Shown here piece after piece: positions 28,528 through 43,610 of a stretch of DNA of 64,000 nucleotides (position 1 is its first letter; each line of letters begins with the position of its first letter). The DNA is from Piromyces finnis (lineage: Eukaryota; Neocallimastigomycota; Neocallimastigomycetes; Neocallimastigales; Neocallimastigaceae), in the NCBI GenBank assembly GCA_002104945.1, contig MCFH01000036.1, positions 386,001 through 450,000 on the forward strand, in the 5' to 3' direction. The notes below the pieces were generated by a model that made no database searches, had not been told where the DNA came from, and saw only the letters and a program-made list of their open reading frames with translations. Made by a program: the position numbers and the translations under genes.

Positions 28528-31500
28528 ATGGATTTCCTTATAGATCAGAATAATATTTTACAGACAAAAGACAATGTTTCACCTGCATCTAATAAAACAA
28601 TAGATTATTCAGATGATTATGAAGTTGATAAAAGAATTCATATAATAATCATCATAAGTTCGGTGATTACTGGTGTAATATTAATGTCTACTTTTTGGGC
28701 AAATCGTAATTACTACTTAATTCGATACCGTGGTTTTAGAACAGCTTTTGCTATTGGTTGTGGGAGTTTTATAAATATGGCCATTACACCAGTATGCAAT
28801 TAATACATACCAATAATAGCATATATATTATATTAAAAAAAAAAAAAAAAGATATTGACTTAGAACTAAAAATTTAAAAAATATATTCTATATATGTTTA
28901 CTTTTATATATTCTAAATATTTTATGATTGCTTTCAAACTATTCTTCTTTATTTCAATACACAATTTTATATTATCTTATAATTCTCAAACATTAATTAT
29001 GATTTATGTATAATTTATATAGTTTATATTTTATTTTGAACTACCATGTTACAGTATATATAAATTATATTTATTTATTTATTTTACTTTTCAAATAAAA
29101 AAAACATTAATTATATTTCTATTTACTTCAACTCTAATAGTTAATTTCATTGTTAACTCAATATTCTCATCTCTTGCCATGATTCTGTAATTATATATTT
29201 ATAATATTTACAATATTCATATATATACATAAATATAATTTTGAATTTTATTTCTCACTTATATATACATAAATTCATTATAAAAATGTAAAAATATATT
29301 AATGGATAATAACACTTGCTAATAAATAATGAAAATTAATTATTAAATTATCAGTATGACCTCAAGATATATGAAGATTATTATTTTAAATAAGCAAAAT
29401 TTAATAAAATCAAATTTTTTAGATATCAACATGAAAGAAAGTAAAAGAAAACTAAGTGAACCACAATACAATGAAAATGAAAGTAATAAACAAGTATATT
29501 TTATTATTGAACCTAATGAGTTTATTAAACATTATGATGACCTAATTACTATGGTATCTATTTCCTTATTTATTTTTCGGTTTTATTTTTATAAAAAAAT
29601 ATAATAAAAAATAATTTGCTATGTTAATTCATATATTTCATTAAATAAAATAAAATTACATTTTTCTATACATTTTTATAATTAACTAATTCTAAATTTA
29701 TATTTCCATAGAAAGTAACAAATATTATATCGGCATCAGTTTTTTCAATTATTTTTGTATTAATTATTGTTGTTTTTTTCATTGCATGGGATGATTTATG
29801 GGGCAAATGCACTTCAAAATCATGGATTATATTTTTACCAGTAATGATAGCTACCTTTTTCTCACTTTTATTTAACATATACACCCTTCTTTATTCATTA
29901 AAAAATCTTTCGTTTGAAAAAATTTTAGATATTTCTCTTTGTAATTTTGGTACTTTTCTCGGTAATAAATTATTTTAATTGAATTTAAAGATTTTTTAAA
30001 TATAAATAATATATATACTTATACACTCTCATTATTCGCAATTAAATATATAATAATTATAATCAAATGTTTTCAACTATAAATTGTAAAATAATATGAC
30101 TATAGGAATCATATTATATATTTTATCTAAAATAAAAATTATTAAATTCAGTAGTGCTTCATATTTCTTTTATTCACCTTTTATCTTCTGTATTATCAGT
30201 TGTAATATAATACCACTTGTGGAATTGTTTTGGAGCAAATATATTACCAAAAAGAAGGTGTGACTTTTTTTTCATATATTATTATTACATATTTTTAAAA
30301 AATATATATTGAATGAACTTCCTTTTAGTTTTTCATGATAATAATAATAATAATAATACTAAATTCCAAATTCTATTACTTTAATATAAATATGATTTTA
30401 TAAAATATTTTAATAATAATAATAATGTAGAAAGTTTCTAAAACTGAATTTATTAAGTTATTAACTAGTAAAAAATATATTGAAATAATGAAGGTATAAT
30501 ACTTTGCAAAATATTATTTACTTTTTTAAATTAATAATATCATTAGTAATATTTCTAATAATTAATTTATACATAAAATAAAGGTATATTCAATTAAATA
30601 TCTTTGTGTTGAAAATATTTTGTTCTGGGAATTAAATATGAAATTGTTGAAAAAAGTATGTTCAGATTATTACGACGAAATTAAACAAATAAGAAAAGTA
30701 GAAAGCTTTAGTCGTAAATTTAGCAGTTGTAGTAGCAATAATAATAAACTTGCCACTCTAAATGAATTAGATTGTACTAATACAAGTATTATTAGAACAG
30801 CAGAATGTGACGAATCGTACACAGAACAATCTTCTATAAGAAGAAATAGTGCAGCAACAGAAGACTATAATTATAATAATGGAGAATTCAATAAAAAAAA
30901 AAGTATTGTTCAATCATCTAAAGAAGATAATCAAGCATTCCCATCTATTTCATATGATACTTTTAATCGTAACGATGACAATTATACTGATGTTAAACCC
31001 AATAATTATTTTGACACTTTAATAATGGAAAATTCATGTAATGTAAATATCTTTAGTAATGCAAGTAATTCTAGTAATGTCTACGAAAGCGAAAGTTCAG
31101 ATCTTTCATCAAAAAAAAGTCAATCCTTTGAAGTTAAATTGAATATTGAATCATCAGATATAAAAAAAATAGTATTTGATCAAATTTTTAAGGAATTAGT
31201 AATTCCAGAAGTGTTTTGGACCACTATCTTTAAGAAAATGATTTCAATCGATGAAAAGTATATAGAATATTATAATAAAATTTATGATATTTATATAAAT
31301 CCACAAGGTGTAGTTCCTCTTAAAATATCATTAAATAATGTAAAAGTTATTGGATCAAAAATAAATCGATCTGAATATTCCCATGATATGTTCTTCCCTG
31401 TAGGCATATATATTTTTTTTATTTTTAAGAAATAAAATATTGTTATATAATAGTAAACTTATTTAATCTTCTAACATCTTAATTTTATAAATATACCAGA

Positions 31501-31559
31501 TACTAAATGAAGTAGCTTCTTTAATTTATGAACATGTTTATCTCAATCTTGATATCTAA
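28528..31559 (+). CDS. Seven-helix receptor fused to an RGS domain
   Basis: Eight exons join in phase: 28528-28791, 29023-29186, 29355-29553, 29712-29961, 30106-30257, 30431-30493, 30584-31399 and 31500-31559, 655 residues. The first half has seven hydrophobic segments, starting IHIIIIISSVITGVILM, including FIFYFELPC..., SVFSIIFVLIIVVFF, WIIFLPVMIATFF and a final SPFIFCIISCNIIPLVELF. The second half is an RGS domain: EFIKLLTSKKYIEIMK, then IKYLCVENILFWEL (the conserved ENxxFW helix), and later YNKIYDIYINPQG...PLKI and LNEVASLIYEHVY. RGS domains speed GTP hydrolysis by G-alpha; 7TM-RGS fusions exist in fungi (GprK type), dictyostelids and plants. About 150 Ser/Asn-rich residues (30680-31130) interrupt the RGS fold after its ENxxFW helix. 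The ligand is unknown. Confidence 0.84.
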
Positions 31560-32106
31560 TAGAATTTTTGATTATAAACTAGCTTTTTTTTATAATTTTT
31601 GATATCATTACAGCATATTAATTACTATATTATTTTATTATACAAGATTAATCATTACTACATCTATTTTTTTTTGCTTGACTATGTTATTTTAACTGAA
31701 AATAAAATAATCTCAACAAATTGTTTTAAATTAAGTATTTCATCAATTTATAAAAAAAACTACTACTCACATTATTAATAAAAACATTATTTTGAGTATA
31801 TTTTAAAAGCATTGTTAATATGTATTGTTATATCTTATGATAAATTGCATTTATTATTATAATTTTAATATATTTATCAAATATTCAAAATAATAAAAAA
31901 AAAGTTATATTTATTTTCATTATATTAATATAATGAATATAAAATTTTATATTACATATATATAAATATAATTATCAAAATTAGAATGAAAATTTGTTAA
32001 AGGAAAATTTTTTCCTAAAAAAAAATGGTCTTTTGAAAAAATATTTATTTTTTTATTTTTATTCTTTATTATATTTTAATAATAAAAAAATTTTAAATTT
32101 ATAAAC
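31560..32106. other. Convergent intergenic region, no feature seen
   Basis: A/T-rich sequence between the 3' ends of the receptor and kinase genes. Confidence 0.5.
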
Positions 32107-32786
32107 TTAATTACTAAATTTTGATAACCATCGGTTTATTAGTAAATGTTCGATTTTTCCTCGTGGGCAATAATTCCTTAATGAACAATATTCTGTAGAG
32201 TTTTCGGAATTAGGTAGTTTACTGTTCAAAATAATGTTACAAATTTTTTGAGAATTCTGTTGAAGTTGATTAGCTAATGCTTGATTCTGACTTTGATAAG
32301 TATTAAAATAAGATTTTCTATTGAAATATAATAAGAAAACATGAAAAATGAATTTAATCATTCAAAATTTCAATAATTCCAAAGTTATTTTCATTTTATA
32401 TTGTTTATACCTATTGTGAGCATTATTATAATCTTCCAAAATTTGATTAATTAGATTGCAATTAACAATTTTTAATTCTTCAAGACCATTAATAATATTT
32501 GATAATATATATAGTTCTTGTTGTTTTGAATTATCATTGTTATTAGTATTTTTGATATTATTTATTAATGTTTCATTTTCTTGATACTTTTATATATATG
32601 AAATCATAATTTTTTTTCGAAAATATAATAAGACATTAATTCTTTGTATTTGTACTTATGATAAATAACAAACTACTATATTAAATTATATAATATTATA
32701 TTATTATATAATTACCTTTTTTAAATAATTAATTAATAAGCCAATATCATAATCATTCTTTACGGAATCATTCATATTATTATTAC

Positions 32787-32817
<31 letters not shown>

Positions 32818-35800
32818 ATTATTGTTATTGTTATTGTTATTGTTATTGTTATTGTTATTGTTATTGTTATTGTTGCTGCTGTTAGTATTATTATTATTAT
32901 TGTTGATGGTGGTGTTTATATTACTGATATTATTTTTATTGTTATTATTAATAAGAGTAGTATTTGTTATTGTATTTATAATAGAATTGACGCTATTATT
33001 TGTATTTGTTGAATTATTTAGTATAGTATTATTATTTGACATGTTATTCATATATAAGTTTGATTGTTGTTGTTGTTGTTGTTGGCCAAATGTATTAATA
33101 TTATTTTCAATATTATTCAAATTTTGAATTGAAAGATAATTAGGATTCACTGAATTTTGTTTTATTTTCTCGATATCACAAGTATCTAATGCTCGTTTTT
33201 CTATATATAGGCTATTAGAACTTCTATTGTTATTAGTAATAATATCATTAACACTATATTTATTCAATTCATTAGAAAGTTCATCCATATTTTGTGGGGT
33301 ATGTGTTATTAACTGACGTTTTGTTTTTTTAGATTGATCTTTACTTTTGGAATTGTTACTACTATTATTGGTGTTATTTGTGTTAGCATTATTTTCAATA
33401 ACAATAGAACTATTATTATAGCTATTACTACTACTTGTTGTACCACTAGTATTACTATTTATTGTATTACCAAAATTAGCATTAATCATTCTAGTGATGC
33501 TACTTGTTTTACTACTACTCTTTATAGTATTATTATTTATATCGTCATGATTAAACTTTGATGTACCAATATCACTTTGGTCTATAATATTATCAGAATT
33601 ATTAATACCATAATTTTGATATAATGGGGTTCTATTAGTAAAGTCACGTCTAGATAAGCGTGAATTGGATTGATGAGATAATTGCTTATCTCCTTGAATA
33701 CTATTAGACACCTGACGTGGGGTCATTTCCATATAATTTCTTCCACTACTAACATAATTAACGCTTTGTTGTTGTATTTTTATTTCATTTCAAAAAATGT
33801 ATATAATATAAATTGAAAATAAATGTTTTTTTAATTATATTTTTTAAATAAATAATAAAAGATATACACGCATTCAAGTAATTTATATAAATCATATATT
33901 ATATACCTTATATTTTTTCCATTTGTCATATCAAAAAATGATGATTCTGATGAAGAATGACCATATACAGAAACTGAGTTTTTCCTTGACTTGTTAAATA
34001 AAATTTAAAAAAGATTATATATATTAATATACTAATAGCTTTTAAATTATAGGTAAATGATGTGAATTAAATAAAATAGAAACATTTAATTTATATATAT
34101 GTAAAATCACTTTTATATACTTTTATTGTTGATATAGTATCAAAATCCCATTGGATACTTCTATTTATAATATTTATAATAAAATAATCAATGATTAAAA
34201 AAATTGAATATATGACATATTTTAATCCTTAATAATAATATATTATAGAGAAGAAAATTGTTAAATAAATAATATAGATTTCGAATGAAATCATTCAAAG
34301 AATAAAATAAAATAATTTATTTTACTTTCTATCATCTTCATTATTATCAATATAGTCATTATCATCTTCAGGTGTTAAATCCGTTATATTTCCTTTAAGT
34401 TTATTCAATAATTGTTTCTTTTTTGTTTTCTTATTTATATCAGAATTATCTTTTTGCCAATTTTTATATCTTTTTACTAAATCTGTTAATGCGGTATTGG
34501 GTTTATTGTCTTTATTTTTTGTTATAAATGAATGATTTAATAATTCTTTCGCCGACGGGCGCTATTCATATAAAAAAATATATTTAAATTTAGATTTATA
34601 TGATAATATATATATTAGATTATTTTATAAAATATTTTTTTTTCTTTTAATTCATTTCGTTCGGTTAGAATTTAAAATATATATATAAATACCTCTATTT
34701 GAGATTTTGTTAAACATAAAGATACAAAATGTTGAAATTCAGAAGAAAAACCTTCATCTTCTCCCAATTTTGCGGATGGGCTTTTTGGTATCATAGTCAA
34801 GGCTTTAATAGGACTCTGATTAGCGTAAGGGGGAAGACCTCTATGTTTATATAAGTAATTATATATTAATTTTTTAAATTTAAATTAAATATATATATAT
34901 TGGTATGTACTTTGCTAATTCAATAGCTGTAATTCCTAGAGACCAAATATCTGCCTATTATATTGCATTTCAATATATATATTATTTGTTGTTATTAAAA
35001 ATTTTCCAGGTTGATTTTAGAAAAAAAAAAATTAATTATATAATAAATTTATTTTTCTTTTTTAGCACTGATATATGTACTTTTGAATCATAGCCTGCTT
35101 GTAGAATAACTTCTGGTGCCATCCAAAATCTTTTTGACATAAATAACATTATTACATTAGCATTTATGTTGATATTGTTTTTTATTATTTTTTAATGAGA
35201 AATAATATATTATATAAAATAAAAAAAAAATTCAACAATATATCAAAATGAGAATAATAATATATATAAATTAATAATTAATATAAATAATGAACAATAT
35301 TCAAATAAATAATATGACGAATAATAAAATGTATATGATAAATTACGGCGTTCCAACAAACGTATTTCTCTTATTTTTATTTCCTAATTGACCAGCAACT
35401 CCAAAATCAGCTAACTTTACATTACCTTCATTAGATACCAAAACATTGGCAGCTACAAATTATATTATCAATAGATAAAAAGAAATTAGGTAAAATTTAC
35501 TATAATTAAATAGTTTTTTCAATTATTTATCTTACATTTATAATTTTTTATTTTTTTTTCTTAAATAATAATAAAATCACCTTTTATATCACGATGAATT
35601 TTTCCAGAACTATGAAGATAAACAAGACCTTTTAACATCTCTCTAATAATAATTGATACATAATATTCATTTATAGGTCCAGGTCTTATCTTTATTTATT
35701 ATTATTTTTGATTCGAGTAATATAATAAAATTATATAAATACATTGTCATTTTTTGATAATTTAAAAATAAAAAAGTTATTAACTACATAATTTAATTTA

Positions 35801-36768
35801 AACATCATATTGAATAAACTATTTTTTATTTTAATTTTTTATCTTATATACCAAATCCCAGCATGAACCACCAGACATATATTCCATTACTAGAATTTTA
35901 TATTAAAATAAAAAAAAAAGAAATCATCATTAATATTAATATTCATTCTTTCAGTAGTACTATTTTTTTCTTTCTTTTAATTATATCACAATTTTATTTT
36001 TGTGACTTTGAACAATTGAAAGAACAGTAATAAATCATTTTATAGAAAAATAAAGAGCATTTATATATTGGCATCAAATTCAAATACCTATCCAAAGTTT
36101 AGTATCAACTATATATGAAGCATAATATTTTGTAATATAAGGGGTATCACATTGTGATAATACAGTAATTTCTTTTTGAATATCAGATATATCTTCATCA
36201 ATATCTAAATTGAAAGATATAACATGCATGGATAATAATATTTAATAAAATTATTAATAAAAGTTATTGATTCCAAATTCAATAATAATGGCTTATCAAT
36301 AGATAATAAAATAAAATTAAATAAGAATAAAACCTTCTAAATCTAGCTCTTTGATTGCAACTATTTCATATGTTTCATTATCTCTTGCTTTCCAAACTTC
36401 ACCAAAAGAACCTTTACCAATTTTTTCTATAAAAGTAAATTTTTGGTTAAGTTGCCGTGAATTGTTATTATTTGGTGTACTACCATTATTAATATTATAA
36501 CCATTATTGTTGATGGTGTTGATGGTATTGGTGGCGGTGTTGTTATTGCTAATAATGATATTTTTCTATGATATAATATAAATATAAATATAAATATGTT
36601 TTTAAAATGTTGTATATAAAAAATAGAGGAATAGAAAAGAGGAAGAATAAGATTCCATATTATTAAAATAAAATTTATTAACAATTTATATAAACGAAAA
36701 AAAATAAAATATATAAATATTAACTAATACATATATTTTATTATTGAAAATATTTTTACCATTTTCAT
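32107..36768 (-). CDS. Ste20/GCK-III-type protein kinase (MST3/MST4-like), 15 exons
   Basis: Exons (minus): 36760-36768, 36334-36565, 36088-36204, 35852-35889, 35581-35689, 35347-35452, 35081-35129, 34911-34954, 34693-34840, 34326-34561, 34121-34160, 33907-33989, 32716-33763, 32411-32586, 32107-32317; 881 residues, all phases agree. Kinase domain: GKGSFGEV (53-60), Lys75 in VAIK, Glu92, HRDIK (164-168), DFG (184-186), activation loop [16 protein letters not shown], then [15 protein letters not shown] and a [12 protein letters not shown] block. The loop closely fits the GCK-III group (Sps1, Nak1/Sid1, MST3/4), which acts with MO25- and CCM3/STRIPAK-type partners; those partners are inferred. 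After the domain comes a WDFDTI motif seen in this family, then a 350-residue Asn/Ser-rich tail with poly-Gln (33064-33085) and poly-Asn (about 32790-32875) runs, and a short coiled coil. The start codon sits in a 9-base coding exon. Confidence 0.9.
32785..32880 (-). repeat. Poly-Asn-coding trinucleotide run in the kinase tail
   Basis: On the minus strand this reads as AAC/AAT repeats encoding about 26 consecutive Asn, within the kinase gene's largest exon. A separate CAA run encoding Gln lies at 33064-33085. Confidence 0.9.
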
Positions 36769-38277
<1,509 letters not shown>

Positions 38278-40414
38278 TTATTCTAATGAAACATGACTTA
38301 GTGCTTTTTCTAATGGTTTTATAGTAACATTATCAGTTTTATTATTAGTCTTATCTAAATAAGTTTGTTTATTGGAAAAAGATTCTTCATTTATCTTTAT
38401 TGGATTTTCATTGATATTATTTCTTGAATGACTACCTTCTTTCTGATAATATTTAAATTCAGGTCTTATTTTCATAATTTTATTATAATATTTATGCCTG
38501 CTTTGACTATTTAACAACCCTTCTATTTCTTTTACCATATTTTTTGTGTTGTTCTTTTTTAAAGGGATATTTTCTTTCTCGCTAAAAAAAATTAATTCAT
38601 CCGCTGATTTTTTGTTTTTTTCTATGGTATTATTTAATGTTGGGAATGATGATTTATCATCATTTATTTCTATCTCTTTATTAATATTGTCAATATTATT
38701 AGTTGATGAAATGGTGGTGGTAGAGTTGACAGATGGTAAGCCTATATTGGTAGTATGATTCTCAATATCATTAATATTTGTGTCAGTATTAGCTATATCT
38801 TTAGTTTTACTTTCTTCAATCGCGATATTTGAGTCATTTGTTGAATCTGGAAATTCTTTCTGACGACTTATTTGCTTTTCCTTAGGCGATATAGAATGAA
38901 TAATATTATCATCCATATTCATTACATCTTGTTTACCCTTCTTTATATCTATATCATTATTGTTATTGTTGCAATCTTTATCATTATTATTATTACTATT
39001 GTTGTTGTTATCATTATCATTATCCTTATTCTTGTTGCTGTTGTTGTTATTATTATTGTTGTTGTCACCATTATTATTATTATTATTTTTAATTATTTCA
39101 AGGTTTAAATTTTTATTTTTTTCTTTTATTTGAGACTCTTTTTGACAAGAAATGCATTCCCAATAACTATGTTGACCATCTTCCATAATAATTCTTATAA
39201 AATTATTTTTCTTTTGACAGTAATTACAATAAATTCTATGACATTTATGACATGATGCACCTTCTTTTTCAGTACATAAATTACATAAACGTACATGGCA
39301 TGAAGGATTAGAACACTCGTTAAAAAGAAAATCATTACTTATATAGGTATATTTTGGTGGTACTTCATTAGTGTCATTATTATACAAGTAATTTTGGTAT
39401 TGTTTAACTGCTTCTTGACAAGTATTACATAATAAAATCATCCTATTCTTTTTATTACTATTGTTATTACTGCAAATTGTACAAATAGTATGACTTTCGT
39501 TTTGACATAATCGTTTAAAACACTTTTCACATCTTTTTGATAATAATAAAGGAATACAATCTTTACAACATATTACTGAATGGTCAACTTGGGTATCATG
39601 AGTATTATTCATAAAAGTTAACTTTTTATTGTTTTCATTTTTATCTAAAAATGTTTTAAAATATTAATTAAAAAATATTAGTATTATATAAAAATTATTG
39701 TTAACAATTAAATTTGGCATTTATTTATTTATTTTTATTTAAATAACACTATTAATTAAATATTTTATTTGATTTAAATAATATCATTATACTTATAAAC
39801 TAGTAAAAAAAAAAATAAATAAATAAAATAAAATAAAAAAAAACTAAATTCATATCAAAAATTCATAATATAAAATAAAAGTAATTTAAATGATTTTTTA
39901 TATTACCTATATCCATATGTAAATGTGATTTCTCTATTGTATTAAAATGGCAACAACCCCAGGATATAGGATTTTCTTGACAATTATTACATACAGGTAT
40001 TTGACAACCTATGCATATTTGATATGAAGAAACAACTTGGTTATAACACTTTTTACAAACTGTCTTATCCTCAAGTTGATTCTTATATTTTTTGTGAAGG
40101 TCTTCAATATTTTTTTCATATTCTTGATCAAAATTTTTCCTTTTAATAAGTTCAGTACTTTGAAATTCTTTTAAACGTTTTTGATTTTGTAAAAGTCTTC
40201 TTCTGAATGTTTCATGAATTTGAGCTTCCTCTTTTTTAATATCTTCCAATTCTTGTTCTAAATTATCTATATTTTGATGATATTGTTGGGTAACAGATAG
40301 TAAAGCTACAACAGATTCAGGTAAAACTTTTGAATCTGGCTGTTTTCTCTTTCTTTCAAAAGAATTGAAATTAAAATTTACATGTTCTTGTTCCTGTATT
40401 TTATTATTAATCAT
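38278..40414 (-). CDS. Coiled-coil, Cys-rich (multi zinc-site) protein of unknown function
   Basis: Two exons, complement(38278-39644, 39907-40414), 624 residues; the GTAATA donor and TAG acceptor join in phase (…HMDI|DKNE…). Residues about 45-115 are a charged coiled coil (LEQELEDIKKEEAQIHETF). Three Cys clusters follow: CKKC...CIGCQIPVCNNCQ...CC near 120-155; CCKDC...CEKCFKRLC...CTIC...CNTC after the intron; and CSNPSCHVRLCNLC...CHKCHRIYCNYC...CISC. Spacing suggests paired zinc sites like RING/B-box or FYVE-type fingers, but I cannot assign a family. The rest is Asn/Asp-rich with no domain; short AAT runs near 39000-39090 encode Asn. It is possibly a scaffold or E3-like protein, which is only a guess. 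Confidence 0.82.
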
Positions 40415-41472
40415 TTTTACTATATCATTCTATAATAATATTTTTTTTCTGCTCGCTTATCTATTTTTTTACTTTCTATTATATTGATTATTAATCGATT
40501 ATAAAAAGAAGAAATAATGTATAAACCTCTATCATTCAATAAATATCTATTTCTTATGAGATATATAGATATAATAAATTAAATGCTTTTAATACTGAAA
40601 GCAATTAAAAAATAATAAATAAAAAATTGTTTAAATAATTTATTAATATGTACTTTTGAATATTATATATATATATATATATGTACTTTTAATTGAACTT
40701 ATTGAGATTTAAAATAACTATAAAAATAATAAAATCAACTTTTTTATATTTTTAACATTCATCCATTTCAATTTAATTTTCAATACTATATAATATTATA
40801 TCTTTTTTAAAAAAAAAAAAAAAAATTATCCAATAAATAGAATAACTGAATTGGCCCTACATGATCTTAATTATATTAAAAATTCATAATTAAATCAAAA
40901 ACTTTAAATATATTAAAAATTATTAACCATTTTTTATAATTTCCTTGTATAAATAATATTATATTTCAAGACAGTAACAGTTAAAAAATGACTATACAAA
41001 AAAGGTATATTTTTACAATACTAGATACATATTAAATAGAAATTGAATACTTATATATATGAAATGTATAAAATTAAAGCAATGATAACAATGGTTTATC
41101 AATTTTTTAATAGTTTTATTATATTAATTATAGGCTCATAAATATAAAAAATAAAAAGTTTTGTAGATTCCACTAATTTGTTTTTTACATAAATAATTAT
41201 AAAATTAAATAATATTTATAACGGTTTAATGTTGTTAGATTATATTCATTTTACTTTTACTGTGTGAAGTTTAATAATTATATTGAATAATAATAAAGAT
41301 TTTTTTAGGTATAAAATGCAATTAGATTAAATCAGCAACTATTTGAATTGGATGGAATGGAATTGAATTGATTGAATTGATAAGAATTAAAAATAAAATG
41401 GAAAAAGAATAAAAAATAATAATAATTAGTCTCTATATTATTAATATTAATATATTATTATTATTATTATTA
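40415..41472. other. Intergenic region, no gene seen
   Basis: A/T-rich with an ATTGAATTG-like short repeat near 41340-41385 and an (ATT) run at 41455-41475 just past the helicase stop codon. Confidence 0.5.
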
Positions 41473-43610
41473 TTAAATAAATTCGAAATTACTATTAATT
41501 GGCATTTCATCAATTTGTGTACTGTAATATTGTTCTATATCACGAAGAATCTTAATTTCATCATTCTTTACAAAGTTGATAGCTATATATTAATGATGAT
41601 AACATTGATATAAAATAATGAATATTTTAATATACTTTATATATATTTTTTTATATATATCGAATCTTCCATTTAATAATTAATATTCCCTTTAACTTAC
41701 CAACACCCTTTCTACCAAAACGACCTGAACGACCAATTCTTTTAATATATAGAAATATTGTTAAATTATTATTATCAATTTTTTTTTAATTTTCTATTTT
41801 AAATTATTTTATTATCTTATTGCTATTTATTTATTTATTCGTTTATTTATTCATTTATTTATTTATTTATTTGTTTATTTATTTGTTTATTTATTTATTT
41901 ATTAATTAATAAAAATTTAAGATTTCATACCTGTGAATGTAATTTTCACGATCAAGCGGTAAATCGTAATTTATAACAGTAGAAATTTGTTGAACATCAA
42001 TACCTCTAGCCCAAACATCAGTAGTAATTAAAACACGACTGTTTATTATATTTAATAAAATTGGTTATATTTATTAAATTAAATTATTACTTTTTTTTTC
42101 ATTCATTTTAATGAATTATTTTTTGTTGAAAATTTTGTATTTAAATTTCTTAATTATTTTTTTAATCTTACTCTGCTTTATTTCTCTTTACTGTATATAT
42201 AAATATAATAATTTATTTAATTCTATTTTTAATTACCTTTTTCCTTGTCTGAATTCTTGCATAATGGCATCACGTTCCTTTTGTGGCATATCACCATGCA
42301 TAGATGATATAGTGAAATTAGCTTCTCTCATTTTTTCAGTTAACCAATCAACCTTCTTTCTAGTATTACAGAAAATAACTGCTTGAATAATTGTAAAGGA
42401 ATCATATAAATCACAAAGGGTATCAAATTTCCATTCTTCAAGTTCAACAGGTACAAAGAATTGTTTTATACCTTCTAAAGTCAATTCATCACGCTTAACT
42501 AAAACTCTAATTGGATCAGTCATGAATTTTGAAGTCATTTCTAAAATATCATTTGGAAGAGTAGCACTAAGTAAAACAACTTGTGTCTTTGGTGGTAAAT
42601 AACGGAAAACGTTGTAAATTTGATCCTTAAAACCTTTATTTAACATTTCATCAGCTTCATCTAAAATCAACATTTTAACATGACGAGTTCTTAAAGTTCT
42701 TCTACGAATCATATCACCAACACGACCTGGTGTACCTGAAATAATATGTTGTCCATATTCTAACTTTTTAATATCTTCACTAATATTAGTACCACCAATA
42801 CAAGCATGACATTGTACATTCATATAATCACCTAAAGCTAATACAACACTTTGAATTTGAGTAGCAAGTTCACGAGTTGGTGATAAAACAATAGCTTGAG
42901 TTTCTCTGGTTTTTGTATCAATTCTTTGTAACATTGAAATGGCAAAGGTAGCTGTTTTACCAGTACCAGATTGAGCTTGAGCAATAACATCACGACCCTT
43001 TATTATAGGAACAATAGCACGTTGTTGAATTGAAGAAGGTTTTTCAAAATCTTTTTATTATTATTAATAATGATAATATTATTGTTATTTCAAATAGCAT
43101 ATATATATATATTGTTTTATTTTTTGTGTTAATAATGTTTAAGATTTTGGTTGAATTAAAATATTAATTTTAATTGCAATATTTAAATATATTGAAATGT
43201 TTTGTATTAAAATTATTTCAATTATGATTTATATATAAAAAGAAGAGTAATTAAAATTCAAAATTTTTAAATATATATATAAAAGAAAAAAGAAAAAGAA
43301 AAAAGAAAAAGAAAATAAAATTAATAAGAATGTTCCTTTTTTTTTATCATTATTCATTTTATAAATAATATCAATCTATAATCCATTTTATGAAGCTGTA
43401 AAATCTTTTTTAATATAAATTTTAAAAATATACTTATAGAAAGAAAGAAAAAAGTAATAAATATATATTTCATTAAATAAAAAAATATTAATTACTGTAA
43501 GCGTAAATTCCTCTTAAAAGATTTTCTTTTAAGTTCATAGCTTCAAAGGTTGGAACAACCTTGACTTCTTCACTTGTTTCAAAAGTGGTCTTATCATTAT
43601 CCATATCCAT
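41473..43610 (-). CDS. FAL1: DEAD-box RNA helicase eIF4A-III / Fal1
   Basis: Five exons, complement(41473-41582, 41701-41738, 41931-42038, 42237-43050, 43496-43610), 394 residues, the usual length for the family. Motifs in order: [20 protein letters not shown] (Q motif), AQSGTGKT (Walker A), [45 protein letters not shown] and [13 protein letters not shown]. The DVWARG and [20 protein letters not shown] segments match eIF4A-III/Fal1 rather than the translation factor eIF4A. In animals and plants this is the RNA-clamping core of the exon junction complex; in yeast, Fal1 works in 18S rRNA maturation. An intron-rich genome would suit an EJC role, which is inference. Introns contain ATTT repeats (about 41822-41905). 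Confidence 0.95.

Noticed and set aside
32789-33127. 112-codon plus-strand poly-Leu/Val frame
   Set aside because: Antisense shadow of the Asn/Gln-rich tail of the kinase.
36427-36684. 85-codon minus-strand frame with hydrophobic start
   Set aside because: Runs through the kinase first intron and the wrong frame of kinase exon 2.
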